Program-made: the position numbers and the translations under genes
Shown here: positions 11,546 through 21,599 of the stretch, one piece after another
How positions within the stretch are numbered: position 1 is the first letter of the stretch
Layout: each line of letters opens with the position of its first letter
Notes under the pieces: generated by a model
Told to the model about the DNA's origin: nothing
The model's database searches: none
Seen by the model: only the letters and a program-made list of their open reading frames with translations
Assembly (NCBI GenBank): GCA_033296885.1
Contig: MU863961.1
Span: forward strand, 62,001-126,000
Length of the DNA stretch: 64,000 nucleotides
DNA from: Triangularia verruculosa
Taxonomy: Eukaryota > Ascomycota > Sordariomycetes > Sordariales > Podosporaceae
Direction of reading: 5' to 3'

Positions 11546-12955
11546 ATGACTGTCACCAAGCCCGAGCAGCCTGACACTCCTCCCAAGAACCTCCATGTTG
11601 GAGCCATCAACCCGTTTGCTCTTGTCGAGGCAGTCCTCGGCCGTAAGCTCGACTGGAACTCTGCTTCTACCTCCCGCATCATTGCCACCATTCTTCAGAC
11701 CGATTACGATGAGTTGTTTGACATGAGCTTCAATTCGATCCTGTATGCCGGCCTCAAGCTTGATGACCGCGAAGAGGCGGCTGAGCCAATTGACAGCAAG
11801 GATGTTCACACTCTGACCGAGCGTGACTTGCTGACCCCTGACTTTTCCCGCATCAAGAAGCTTTCAGATCTGGGCTACATGGGCCTCAAGGACCTTGGGG
11901 CGATCCGTGTTAAACATGCCGTCATGACCAACGGCAACCTTCGCATGACCCTCGAACCTCCTCGGTCGCTGGGAAAGACACTCTCCAATTCGGAGATGAC
12001 TGCTCTCGTACGAGACCTGGCGACACCCTTCCGCGCAGAAAGCCAGGCCAGCGGGGAGAAGAAGGGGTGGACGCCCCCCAACGGCATCTGGACCGATATC
12101 TCTTCTCTCTATCGTCAAGATGCCACCAAGTTTAACAACCCCGTCCAGGGCGCCATCGGAAACAGCTGGCTGATCGCCGCCCTCATGTCTGTCGCCTGGT
12201 CGGACCCGTCCTCCATCACGCACTGCAACCAGACCCCGGCCGCTGCGTCCTCTACTTCCAAGAAGGACAAGAACTCGGAAGGGTCTTGTACTCTCTCCAT
12301 CAAGCTCTACTCCAAGGGCGGCCATCTTGACGCCCCGACGCAGACCATCACTGTCAACGCTCAGGTCCCCCTGAACACATCGTCCGAGATGGTCATGTAC
12401 GCCCGTTCCTCCGACGAAGGCGAGATCTGGCCCTGCCTCTACGAAAAGGCCTTTGCCAAGTGGATCTCTTCCTCGGCCAAATCGTGCTCTGAGCACCCAG
12501 ACCTCACCGTCCTGTCCCACGGCGACCCCGTCAAAGCCATGGCCCAGCTCACCAACAAGAACCCCGAGTACTTCCTGACCTCGTCCCGCCGCGAGCAAGA
12601 TCTCCTGGGCTTGGTCCGCTCCCACTGCGTCAACCTCCGCACCATCTACCCTCTCGTCGCCTACACCCACCCGACTTTCTGCAATAACAAGTTCCGAGGC
12701 GCGACTTTGGTCGGCAACATGGCTTACTCGGTCCTTGGCTGGGCAGCGCCGCAGGAGAGGAAGCAGTACATTATTCTGAGGCACCCTTGGGGCGTGTGCG
12801 AGCCGGATGGGCTGACGAGCTACAGCGGGCTGGTGACCAAGATTGACACCAAGTTTTGGCCCCCGGTTGAGCTGCTGGATGGCAAGAGCGGTGTTTTTGC
12901 GATTGAAACCGGCGCATTCAGGGAGGCATTTAGCGGAATGGGAGTTGCCAAGTAA
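11546..12955 (+). CDS. Calpain-like protein (family C2 fold) lacking all catalytic residues
   Basis: A single exon of 469 aa. The frame is open from 11282, but I chose the ATG at 11546 (CTCACCATGAC, good context); 11528 is also possible. Residues about 174-430 match a calpain protease core. The active-site block reads 'QGAIGNSWLIAALMSVAW' where active calpains have QG-LGDCW, so the catalytic Cys is Ser207. The His block 'GHAYSV' reads 'GNMAYSV', with Met392 in place of His. The Asn block 'RNPWG' reads 'RHPWG', with His413 in place of Asn. All three changes together point to a pseudo-protease that keeps the fold. The role may be binding or regulation; I infer nothing more specific. No C2-like, penta-EF or MIT domain is visible. 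There are no stop codons or frameshifts, so it is not a decayed gene. Confidence 0.8.
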   Translation: MTVTKPEQPDTPPKNLHVGAINPFALVEAVLGRKLDWNSASTSRIIATILQTDYDELFDMSFNSILYAGLKLDDREEAAEPIDSKDVHTLTERDLLTPDFSRIKKLSDLGYMGLKDLGAIRVKHAVMTNGNLRMTLEPPRSLGKTLSNSEMTALVRDLATPFRAESQASGEKKGWTPPNGIWTDISSLYRQDATKFNNPVQGAIGNSWLIAALMSVAWSDPSSITHCNQTPAAASSTSKKDKNSEGSCTLSIKLYSKGGHLDAPTQTITVNAQVPLNTSSEMVMYARSSDEGEIWPCLYEKAFAKWISSSAKSCSEHPDLTVLSHGDPVKAMAQLTNKNPEYFLTSSRREQDLLGLVRSHCVNLRTIYPLVAYTHPTFCNNKFRGATLVGNMAYSVLGWAAPQERKQYIILRHPWGVCEPDGLTSYSGLVTKIDTKFWPPVELLDGKSGVFAIETGAFREAFSGMGVAK

Positions 12956-13264
12956 GAGATGAAGAGTTAAAGCATCTGGTGCGCGGATTTCTTTTGCCGT
13001 GGTTGATAAATGGTGTTGGGAGTTTGTACAAAAGTCCTGCAAGGGACCACCGTTCCGTTTGGTCAAATCATCTCAAAGCCCAGGTATTGCATGGAGTCAA
13101 TGAAAAGTTGATTAGTGAAAATAAAACTAAAAATGGAAGAATGCTTCAAAAATATCTGCTCCAGGCTAGTAGTACAAGGCTTATGTTGATACAAGTTGCC
13201 AACCAAACTCCGTGCTGCGCTAATGACAAATGAAAATGTGAGGTGGTTCGGTGAAGACGAGAGC
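12956..13264. other. Short convergent intergenic region
   Basis: The 3' ends of the calpain-like gene (plus) and the coiled-coil gene (minus) face each other here. I see nothing else. Confidence 0.5.
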
Positions 13265-13803
13265 TTAGTAGTCATAGCCTGTCATGTGTTAGCCATGTTT
13301 TTGAGAACAGGCACGACGGACTAGTACTTACGTCCAAGCTGCTTTCCTCTCTTGGAGACCTCCTTGGCCTGCTGCTGCTTGATCTTGGCTCGCCTGGCCT
13401 CCTCCTGAGCTTCGAGCTCCAACCTGCGGACATGTTCGCGGGCCTCGCGAACACTCTCACGGGCAGCCATGAGAGCACGATCGGCCTCACGCTCAGCCAT
13501 CTCGGCGCCCATGACCCTCTCACGGGCAGCGACGATGCTGGGATCCATATCCTTGGCGGACCCATTGCCAAAGGAACGACGAAGGAGGCCACCGCGGTTG
13601 CCGCTGGTGCTACGGGCACGTTCAGGCGATGTTTGATACGTCGATGTTGAGTTGCGAGTGCTGGTGTTGCTGGTACGGGCGGGAGATGGGGAGCGGTGAC
13701 GGCTGAAGAGACCATGGCGCTTGGGCTGCTCTTCATAGACCGGTTGAGGTGCCTGCTGCACCGGCTGCTGGGCAGGTTCCGAATTGCGAGAGAAGAAAGG
13801 CAT
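13265..13803 (-). CDS. Small basic coiled-coil protein of unknown function
   Basis: Two exons on the minus strand, 13803-13332 and 13278-13265, give 161 aa. The intron (13331-13279) has donor GTAAGT, a GCTAAC branch point and acceptor CAG. Splicing replaces an unspliced ending 'GRKY' with 'GRYDY', so the last exon codes for only four and a part codons. The N-terminal half is Ser/Pro/Gln-rich and disordered (for example RSPSPARTSNTSTRNSTST). The C-terminal half, about residues 85-150, is a charged Ala/Glu/Arg helix (AERVMGAEMAEREADRALM type) that should form a coiled coil. I do not recognise a named family. The gene is divergent from the RNPS1-like gene. Confidence 0.7.
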
Positions 13804-14744
13804 GTTGTCTGATAGGTAGGTAGTTTGAGTTGGCGAGGACAGAGTAAAGGCAAATAATCTGGAGGCTTTGGTGTGATTGTGATTTTCACTGAAGAGAAAT
13901 GGACCCGGTCCGAGATTCGATCCCCATCAGCCTTTTTGAATATTTTACACCCTGCCGCTGATCATCACGGTGATGCTTGACAAACCTGCTTTTGGTGTTT
14001 ACCCGTGCCATCATGAACATGACGTCAAAAGAATAATGGTGGATGGGCTGCAATCGATGTCCAATGGCGGTTGAGCCATGACGAAGGAGGCACGGCAAGG
14101 ACCCTTTTCCACTGGCCAGAACGAAGTGGGATGGATGCAGGGTCCAGAAGCTTGGCCAGACGCGGTCTCCGTTGCTTTGGTTGATGTAATTGTGCCACCT
14201 GAAACGGCATCGCCATTGGTTGTCTAGCTTCTTTCTGGTCTTCTTATGCAGGAAGGGTTGGAGAAGATACGATTTTCACTTGAACGGAGCTCGGCTTACA
14301 CAGACCAGATCAGGAAGGAGTGAGCACATGTCTGGTGTAAGTCATGACCCGACACAGTGTCGGAGTGGTGTATGTATAAATTGAATACGAAGCCGTTCTT
14401 GACTCGAGAGGCCTCTCTTTCCGCCCTTTCCGCTCCGATATGCCCAAGGAGCAACCTCATCAAGTGAAGCTGACAAGATGTCGAGAAGTGCAGGGAACCT
14501 AGCCCTGTGGGGTGATGACGCAAGGCGGGGGACGGTGGGGCAGAATTCTTATCGCCAATCAGATACCGTCCCGGCTTGGCACGGCCTTGGCGGTGGAGAT
14601 GGGAGCGCGCTGCATTTGCATTTGCAAGGCCCGCACGCGTTTTGGGATTTGCTTGGGCGGCAGCACTGGACATCGTCTGCTTCACTTTAGGTTCACTCCC
14701 AATCCCACCAGCCGGCTTCATCTGCGCCACCCCTCACGCCCAAA
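13804..14744. other. Divergent promoter region of the coiled-coil and RNPS1-like genes
   Basis: No gene is seen. An ATAGGTAGGTAG element lies at 13812-13823, in the leader of the minus-strand gene. A TATAAA at 14375-14380 lies about 365 bases before the RNPS1-like start and may serve it. Confidence 0.45.
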
Positions 14745-15939
14745 ATGGATGACAGATCAAGGTCCAGAGACTCCATGTCTCGCGACGAGCCAGCCGATCA
14801 ATACCGTCCCGAATCCCGCGACCGCTCTCCATCGCGGACCCCTTCCGAGGCCATGGATCTCTACGACTCACACGACCGCCCCTCCCAGGCTCGCTCTCCC
14901 GCCCCACGCAACGGCAGAGCCCGGAGTTACAGTCGCGACCCATCACGTAGTCAATCCCGCAGCCGCAGCCGCAGCCGTAGCCGTGGCCGTAGCCTCAGTC
15001 GAAGCAGAAGCCGAAGTCGAAGCTACTCGCGCGATCGCAGCTGGAGTCGCTCAAGAAGTCGCACTCGCAGTCCCACGCCCCAAGCTAGAAGTACCAAGGC
15101 AAGTCGACAAAACATGCCCCCACATTTCGAATGACAAAGTGGCTAACCAGGCATGTCACTTGTTGCAGATTGTTGTCGAACGTCTCACCAAGAATGTGAA
15201 CGAAGACCACCTTCGAGAGATCTTTGGCCAGTACGGCGAGATCGAGGATTTGGACCTGCCTCTCAACCGTCAGCGTATGTTGTCACCTGCCCCCCATCAT
15301 CTGCAGTACCACACACCAAAGACCCATCAGTTAATGCTGACACGTTGGATGTCCCAAACAGTCGGCACCAGTCGTGGCACAGCCTACATTCTCTTTTACA
15401 ACGAAGTTGACGCCGAGGCTGCCATTGCCCATATGCACGAGGCCGCTGTTGATGGCGCTGTCATCAATGTTTCCATCGTTCTGCCCCGCCGCAAGCTGTC
15501 ACCCGCACCCCCTACAGCTCGTCGCGGAGCAAATATCAACCCGCGCATACCGCCTCCTCACCAGTCCCGAGGGTTTGGCGGCAACATGGGTGGAACAGGG
15601 GGTCATGGGCGCGGTCGGCGTTCTCCCGGACCAGGTCGTCACGGGAACCGGTCCGATACGTACCGTCCCCGTTCTGTTTCGCGGTCGAGGTCTCGGTCAC
15701 CCATTCAGTCAGGAGGGAACCATAGCCGTCGGCAAAGATCTCGCTCGTATTCGTCGCGGTCTCGATCTAGAACCCCCCCACCAGCGCGCAGCGGAGGAAG
15801 AGGCAACCGCAACGCTGGCGGGCGTCACGACGGCAATGACGATAGAGATCATCGCAGAAGCGCTAGTCGCGACAGCTACGATAGCTATGATCGTCGGAGC
15901 AGAAGTCCTAGCCGTCATCGTGACCGTGGGGGGAGGTGA
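14745..15939 (+). CDS. RNPS1-like SR-related RNA-binding protein
   Basis: Three exons, 14745-15098, 15169-15274 and 15362-15939, give 345 aa. The N-terminal ~118 residues are an RS domain with long Arg-Ser repeats. Next comes one RRM, roughly residues 119-195: 'IVVERLTKNVNEDHLREIF' with 'YGEIEDLDLPLNR' as RNP2 and alpha-1, then 'RGTAYILFYNEVDAEAAIAHM' as RNP1 side. The C-terminal part is a Gly/Arg/Ser tail with more RS repeats. This order (RS, RRM with DLPLNR, Arg-rich tail) matches RNPS1, a nuclear splicing activator of the ASAP and exon-junction complexes. Intron 1 (15099-15168) begins with GC in the perfect context AAG|GCAAGT and has a GCTAAC branch point; no GT donor nearby keeps the frame. 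If intron 1 is retained, translation stops at 15134. Intron 2 (15275-15361) is ordinary GT-AG. Confidence 0.88.
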
Positions 15940-17628
15940 GGTTACAGCTGATTGATGGTTCAAGTCGTGGAAAACATTTTCGGCGTTTGGAGTGGAGGAC
16001 TCGAGTCAAAAAAGGAACCGGATGGGATTTGTGTTTCTAGTCATGTATCGCTTACACTAAGGTAATCGACTTCAGGTCAACAACCGGGCGGGAGCTGGCA
16101 TCATTATTCGTGAAGGGCGATTGGGTACGGCTTCGAAGTGAGTGATCCAACCAAACAGTGTGCTCGGCCTGTTTTGCGGCGATTTCCATTGAACCAGTTT
16201 TGCTCAAACAGCCAATCAGATATTTTTACAGACTGTATGAAACCCCCAAATGGGGCTGGCGGTATACGCATCCTTGGCCCCCAATGTGTTGGGTGCTTGT
16301 CATAACAAGTGGTTAAAAGAGAAGGGTCCTGCAAGAGGTTGTGGTGTATGCACGTAATACCGGCGTGGTTCAAGGCTTCCGACTCCCCGGCATGGAAGCG
16401 AAGGTTTCACAATGGAACCGTCAGAATTGTTTCCGTATTCCAAGAATTTGGACTATCCTCTTGACCTCGACTTAATATCGATACACTGACAGCCTAGAAG
16501 ATTCGCCGAGGGCTGTCGTTCCTCCTCCAATCACGACATATTCCGGGTTCACGGTTTGCTTTGGACAATCAGGCGCTTGCGAGTTTGCTTTATGGACTGA
16601 TGGCAAAATTTAGAAGACATTGTTCCAGGAACCGCGTGGCTACTTCGCCTCACTCTTCCTCCCTCGCTCGGTATCCCAATCTCACCACCTCGCAGTGAAG
16701 CCTCAGACTCTAGGTATCAATCTATCGCGAAGAAAAGACAGCCGCCCTACGAGTGTGGGGATGTGATCGTGTTGCGAGGCCCTCGGTGATCCAACAGTGC
16801 CCATCGCTTTGCTCTTCGGCTTCGTCCTGTCACCATCTAGCGGACGGCACTTTCAAGATCTCGCTTTCCAGTGCCGCACATGTGCCGGCTCTATGCTGAT
16901 AGGGCACATTCGCAAAGTCAACACATGGCAACAAAAAGCCACACAGCGACAGGAAGCGTTCAATCAACTGTGCAACACTGCTATTTTCGACATGACAAAT
17001 GCTGCGTGTTACCGACATATGTCATAGGCACCAGTGCAGTCGCACTACATCATCCTTCAAAAACGATCAAAGGATTGTCCTCGCAGAAACCGGCCTCGCG
17101 GATTAGTCCCCCGAGGCCTGGCTAACATCAAGTGCTAGAGGCAACGTGAGGTGGACCGGCCTTGTCAGACTCTCCGGAACGATGACGTTCGTGAAGGTGT
17201 GAGATATCGGGTCTGTCATCTCGGCGAGCTGTGCAGCGTACCATCCCATCCGCAAGGTGCCATTCTACGCCGTTCCCTTCATAAGTACCGCCGAGCTTAG
17301 CAGAGAGCTGGGGCTCGTATTGTTGGATCTGTCCTCAATCTTCTCTGCCAGGCGAACAGTAAGCAAGAGATCAGTACTCGTAAAGATGCTCGCTATGCAA
17401 AAGTTCGCCGACGAGGTGATCAAAAGTTTAGCGCTTTGCAAGTGCCAAGCTCACCCTCTACCACCAAGCACCTCGGTCAGCCCTATGTAGAGTTTCCTGT
17501 TAGGGGTTGCTCTCTAATCCTTGTCACTTGGGCGGTATTCCGTTGCATGCGACGCTGGGTCCTGGAACCCAGGCACGTCCTGGACAGAAAAACTGGCACT
17601 GCAAAGTGGGAATACGGCATTTACAGAT

Positions 17629-17767
17629 GATTGATAGGCCGTAAAAGATAGTCGACAGGCCTTAAAAGATAGATAATAGGCCTTGTAAAATATCGAGAAT
17701 ATTTTAAACGATACTTTTAACGTATTATAAGATAGTAATAAGCCTTATGAAGATAGTTAATAGGCCC
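17629..17767. repeat. Degenerate AT-rich tandem repeat, unit about 22 bases
   Basis: Three to four imperfect copies of a unit of the form AGGCCTTAAAAGATAGATAAT follow each other, partly broken by an A/T-only stretch in the middle. The patch is much richer in A and T than its surroundings. It has no coding frame. Origin unknown; it could be a decayed mobile-element fragment or a simple satellite. Confidence 0.6.
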
Positions 17768-18849
17768 TTTTCTATTATTCTCAAGGTGTGATCCTGGCTT
17801 GCAGTACCAATTATTTTGTCCACGGCGTGCCAGGGAACTGGCATGGGCAGCTTCGATGCCCCTGTAGCATTCCGCCCTGTAAGGTACCTGGTTCCAACAC
17901 CCGGGCCGCTGTGCGTTGCTGCGGTCCGCCAAAAGAATCTAGCGGCAATCTCCAAGAACATCGGGGCAATCCGTTCAGTCATCGATTGACTCGGATTACA
18001 TGGGCGGATCTTGAGTCCTTGCCTAAGGGACCCATTCGAGAATCGGGAACCATATCTCGATGACAGTGACACAAAAACGTTTTCCACAGGACGAGCGGAG
18101 CCGCGTGATTGGAGGTGTGTTGGCCAATGCCGTCCGCCTTACAGCACATACATACAGCCTGTGACCTTCAGCAAGACTCGCAGAATTTACTATCAGCTTG
18201 GTCGTAGGCTTTTCCGAGCTGGTACCAGGTGTCCACGGCCCGGGGATAGCTCCGCAATTCATCTGGCCTTCCAACAGCCAATACCTTACATATTGGCTAT
18301 TCCCACCCACGTGATGGATAGGCAACCATCAACGAAGCCCACAGCCTCAATGGTGCCACATCTAGAGAAACTTCAGCTTGGATCTTCTTGAAAAGTAAGG
18401 CCCTAGATCTTCCTCCTGCCGTCAACGCCGAGGATACTTACTGGCAACGCTGCACAACATGCCATCAAACTTCGTCCCAGCCAAGAAAGTCATCCTTGCC
18501 GGATCCCTTCCCGATGTTAGGCTCTTCCAGTACCCCAATGACTCCCACGGCAGGCATCCTTCATAGCTATTCCTAAGGCATTCGAATCTATTACCCACTT
18601 TCGTGTCTTGGTAGAATCCCATGCCAGTTTGCTTGCTGGGCTTCGAGGTTACACCCGCCGGTGAAGCTATGGTACCTGCGCTTGTTCTAAACGCGAGTGC
18701 CTTTTCGTCCGTCGACGCCGTGTCAACGCCATGGTCCTTGTGTTGCACAAGGTGTCACACGCTTTCTCCTGTCAGTCGCCTGGCTGTTCACTCTATAGCA
18801 AAGTCTGTCTTCTGGGGTTGCCGCTGTCGGTGAAGAGGTAGACAATCTG

Positions 18850-18855
18850 TATAAA
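18850..18855 (+). promoter_or_regulatory. TATA box upstream of the small gene candidate at 19144
   Basis: A TATAAA hexamer (CTGTATAAATGG) about 290 bases before the candidate start. It is followed by a C/T-rich, ACCTACC-containing stretch that looks like a 5' leader. Inferred from sequence only. Confidence 0.35.
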
Positions 18856-19143
18856 TGGGAGCCATGGGCTCCCTCTTTTCTCATGATGTCGTTGTGTTCG
18901 AACAGTCCTCATCACATTTTACCGGTATATCAACCATCAGCTTCATCATCATAAACCTCACTCACGACGTGTGATTCTGATATCACGAGATTTGCCAATC
19001 TCATCTCAGCTTATACCTACCTACCTACCGACCGACCTTTGACTTACACACACTTGCACATCTTGCAGAACACGTAATTCAGTGACAGCACAACCTTTTT
19101 TTACTCTATTTGGTCAACTGATATCAGCCTCCCAACCGCCAAC

Positions 19144-19401
19144 ATGCCCATCCACACATCGGGAGATATCTTTCTCTTGGAGCTCTCTGCTGCTATCACC
19201 TCGCCCCTGAGAACAAGGAGTGATAGCTGCTGTCAGACAGATAATGATCAGCCCTGCTTGACACCCGACCTCCCCTTGTTTCCAGCTATAATACCCCCTT
19301 TCAAGATGGCCGATCCTCGCCCGCCGACACCGTCGGGGAACCCACGGCCTGGACCCATCACTCCGGCGCCAAACGTGCCCACTCCCCCTGCTACTCCTTA
19401 G
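19144..19401 (+). CDS. Hypothetical 85-aa Pro-rich protein (tentative)
   Basis: The ATG (CCAACATGCCC) follows a leader-like stretch and a TATA box. The C-terminal third is Pro-rich (PRPPTPSGNPRPGP, then TPAPNVPTPPATP). No family is recognised. Support for transcription comes from a good intron just after the stop: donor GTGAGT at 19422, a CTAAC branch point at 19465-19469 and acceptor CAG ending at 19479. If the stop is real, this intron is in the 3' leader. An alternative is that the true reading frame differs and uses that intron as coding, since frames after it stay open for some distance. Treat the coding call as weak. Confidence 0.3.
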   Translation: MPIHTSGDIFLLELSAAITSPLRTRSDSCCQTDNDQPCLTPDLPLFPAIIPPFKMADPRPPTPSGNPRPGPITPAPNVPTPPATP

Positions 19402-21576
19402 TGTGGCAAAAAGAAAGTGTGGTGAGTTACACAGAAGGACAATCATCTGTTGGCATCAAGATGGCCTAACTGAAACCAGGTTTTCGCTGGTGCCAGCCAG
19501 TCAGATACCCCCCTATTCGGCTATCGACGGGCTGTCGGTACTACCCATTCTTGAGATGAGAGGACTCTCTCGTGATTTTCTGTCGGCGAAAGAGCTGGGA
19601 GCTCCAATCGGTCTTTCCGTTTATTTCGTTTCCCCGTGTTTCTGCAGTCAGAAGGCGACGACTTGGGAACCAAATGGGGTTTTGGTCTCGGAACCTGCGG
19701 TGCTGCTACGGCATAGGTGGCCACGAGATCTGGTCGACAAGCGGAAGGCGGGAACGGGTAGTGGATGGTGGGTGGTGGGTGGTGATATGATGACGTCTTA
19801 CTCGTTCTTTTGCGTTTGTGTCATTTTTTTGTTTTTCTTTTTCTTTTCGCATTTTCTTCTTTTCTTCTCTTTTCCTTTTCTATATAAAATGCGCTTCCTT
19901 TTAGGGAAGTACGAGCGTAAGTGGCCGGGACGAGTTAGGGTTTATGCTGCATGTCAGATTCGATATGCAGTCAATGATGATGCAGTGCGTCGGCGGTGGA
20001 AGCGGTCGGACATCTACGGACGATACATTGCGAGTTGTTCACACTTGGGTGGATGAAGTCGAATTGTTGGTGACGTTTTCATGGCATGTACTAGAAGTCG
20101 GGTTGGCGGCACATGGCCCCCACAGCAGACATTATTTTCTTGTTTCTTTTTACACTTATTTTCTTGTCGTTATCATGTATTTGCATCTTCCTTTTCTTTT
20201 TGTAGCATCACATCATGTTTAGAATAGAGTTACGATAGCCCTGAATAGGCAAGTTATAACACGTTGCACAGCATCATCCGATCTATCGCTTTTATTGTGG
20301 CGATAGACCTTGAATGTCAACTGCGTGTGAGGTTGGGCGTCAGGAGTTCAGGGGTAAAGAGGCCTGTGCAACCTTCCACCTCGGCCGGCCGAGAGGCACC
20401 GGCAACAAAAGTCAACAACCAACAAGAATCCAGTTGAGTTCAGCTTCACCACGGAGATGCCTTGGTTCTAGCACATCATAGGAAGGACGCAAACAAGGGA
20501 TCTGCATCACTTCGCAGATGTGGATTGGTTCCTTTCCTGCAGGTGAGATCAAGGTAAAGTATGCTGTACGCAGCATGTCAATAACAGGACCAACAGTTTT
20601 CAAGAATGGCGGTTACCTACCTAGGTCAGCGAGGTGAGAAACATGGATCGGGCAGATTGAAGTATGTTTAGCATATGGGGGTGGCTTTTGCGTTGTGGTG
20701 CCGGCACCTGCCGTGCCCTAGCCTGTCTCATTCGGATCCGAAAGTCTGGTCGGTGGCGGCGGCCAGGAATTCGGTTCCTGGAACCCGGTAATCCTTAGGT
20801 AATCCCGCACCTGAACGTATAGAAACAGCTCTTCTCTTTTGGAGAGCTGTAGGTGTTTTTGGGCTTTTCCATGATATTGGATGGTTTCAGCTAGTGCACG
20901 GCTTTGCGGTTTGTGTCGCCGGTCGTTAGAGGCACACGATTGCGGAGGGGGCTGCCGTCGTCACACAAAAGGAACCGGACTATGACCACTAGTTGCACAA
21001 ATTGCTACGGGTACAGCGTACTGTGTCTTTTTTTGACTGATACCCATACAAATGGACGGCAATCTCCTGACCCCATATCAGGGGCTAAAAGCAGCGCGAG
21101 CAGTTGCTGGGCGAAAACCGGTTCCCACGATACGGTCTCGTCCTGCAAGAACACGCGTATGCCCAGCAAGTAATCCACGAAAATCAAACAACCAGGAATC
21201 ATCTTCTGTTTCTGTGACCTCTCGATGCTCTTGGAGGATCGGTTGGATGCTAGCCGTGGTTACACAAAATATGTAGCTAGAACGATGTGAGCAAGGGGTG
21301 TGGGACAGTAGAGGCGGAGGTGCCCTCGAAGGAAGACAGACTAACACCCAACTGCACCAGTGCGCCGTGCTGTTGCATAGGGCAGCTAAGCAGATACTTC
21401 GAGCTGTGACATCAATGAACATTTCGGCCGGATATACTGGTTACGTCTCCCGCGGACCGGAGCTTCGCGGATGCCGGCCTTCTCAAGTCCGATTGCTACG
21501 TGCAACGAGCCAAGGTTCAGCCTTATGGGAAATGTTCGGCATGTGAGCTGACGATGGGCACTCCCGCGTGAAATGC

Positions 21577-21599
21577 TGCCTACATTAGTTATGTAGGCA
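21577..21599. repeat. Perfect 9-bp inverted repeat with 5-base loop
   Basis: TGCCTACAT, loop TAGTT, then ATGTAGGCA. No poly-T or gene end lies next to it, so it is listed only as a structure. Confidence 0.6.

Noticed and set aside
11864..13066. 400-codon frame on the minus strand
   Set aside because: Antisense shadow of the calpain-like gene, with no recognisable motifs.
19414..20056. Long frame over a T-rich tract
   Set aside because: The Phe-rich part comes from a poly-pyrimidine stretch (about 19824-19880). No family resemblance; it includes the probable intron.
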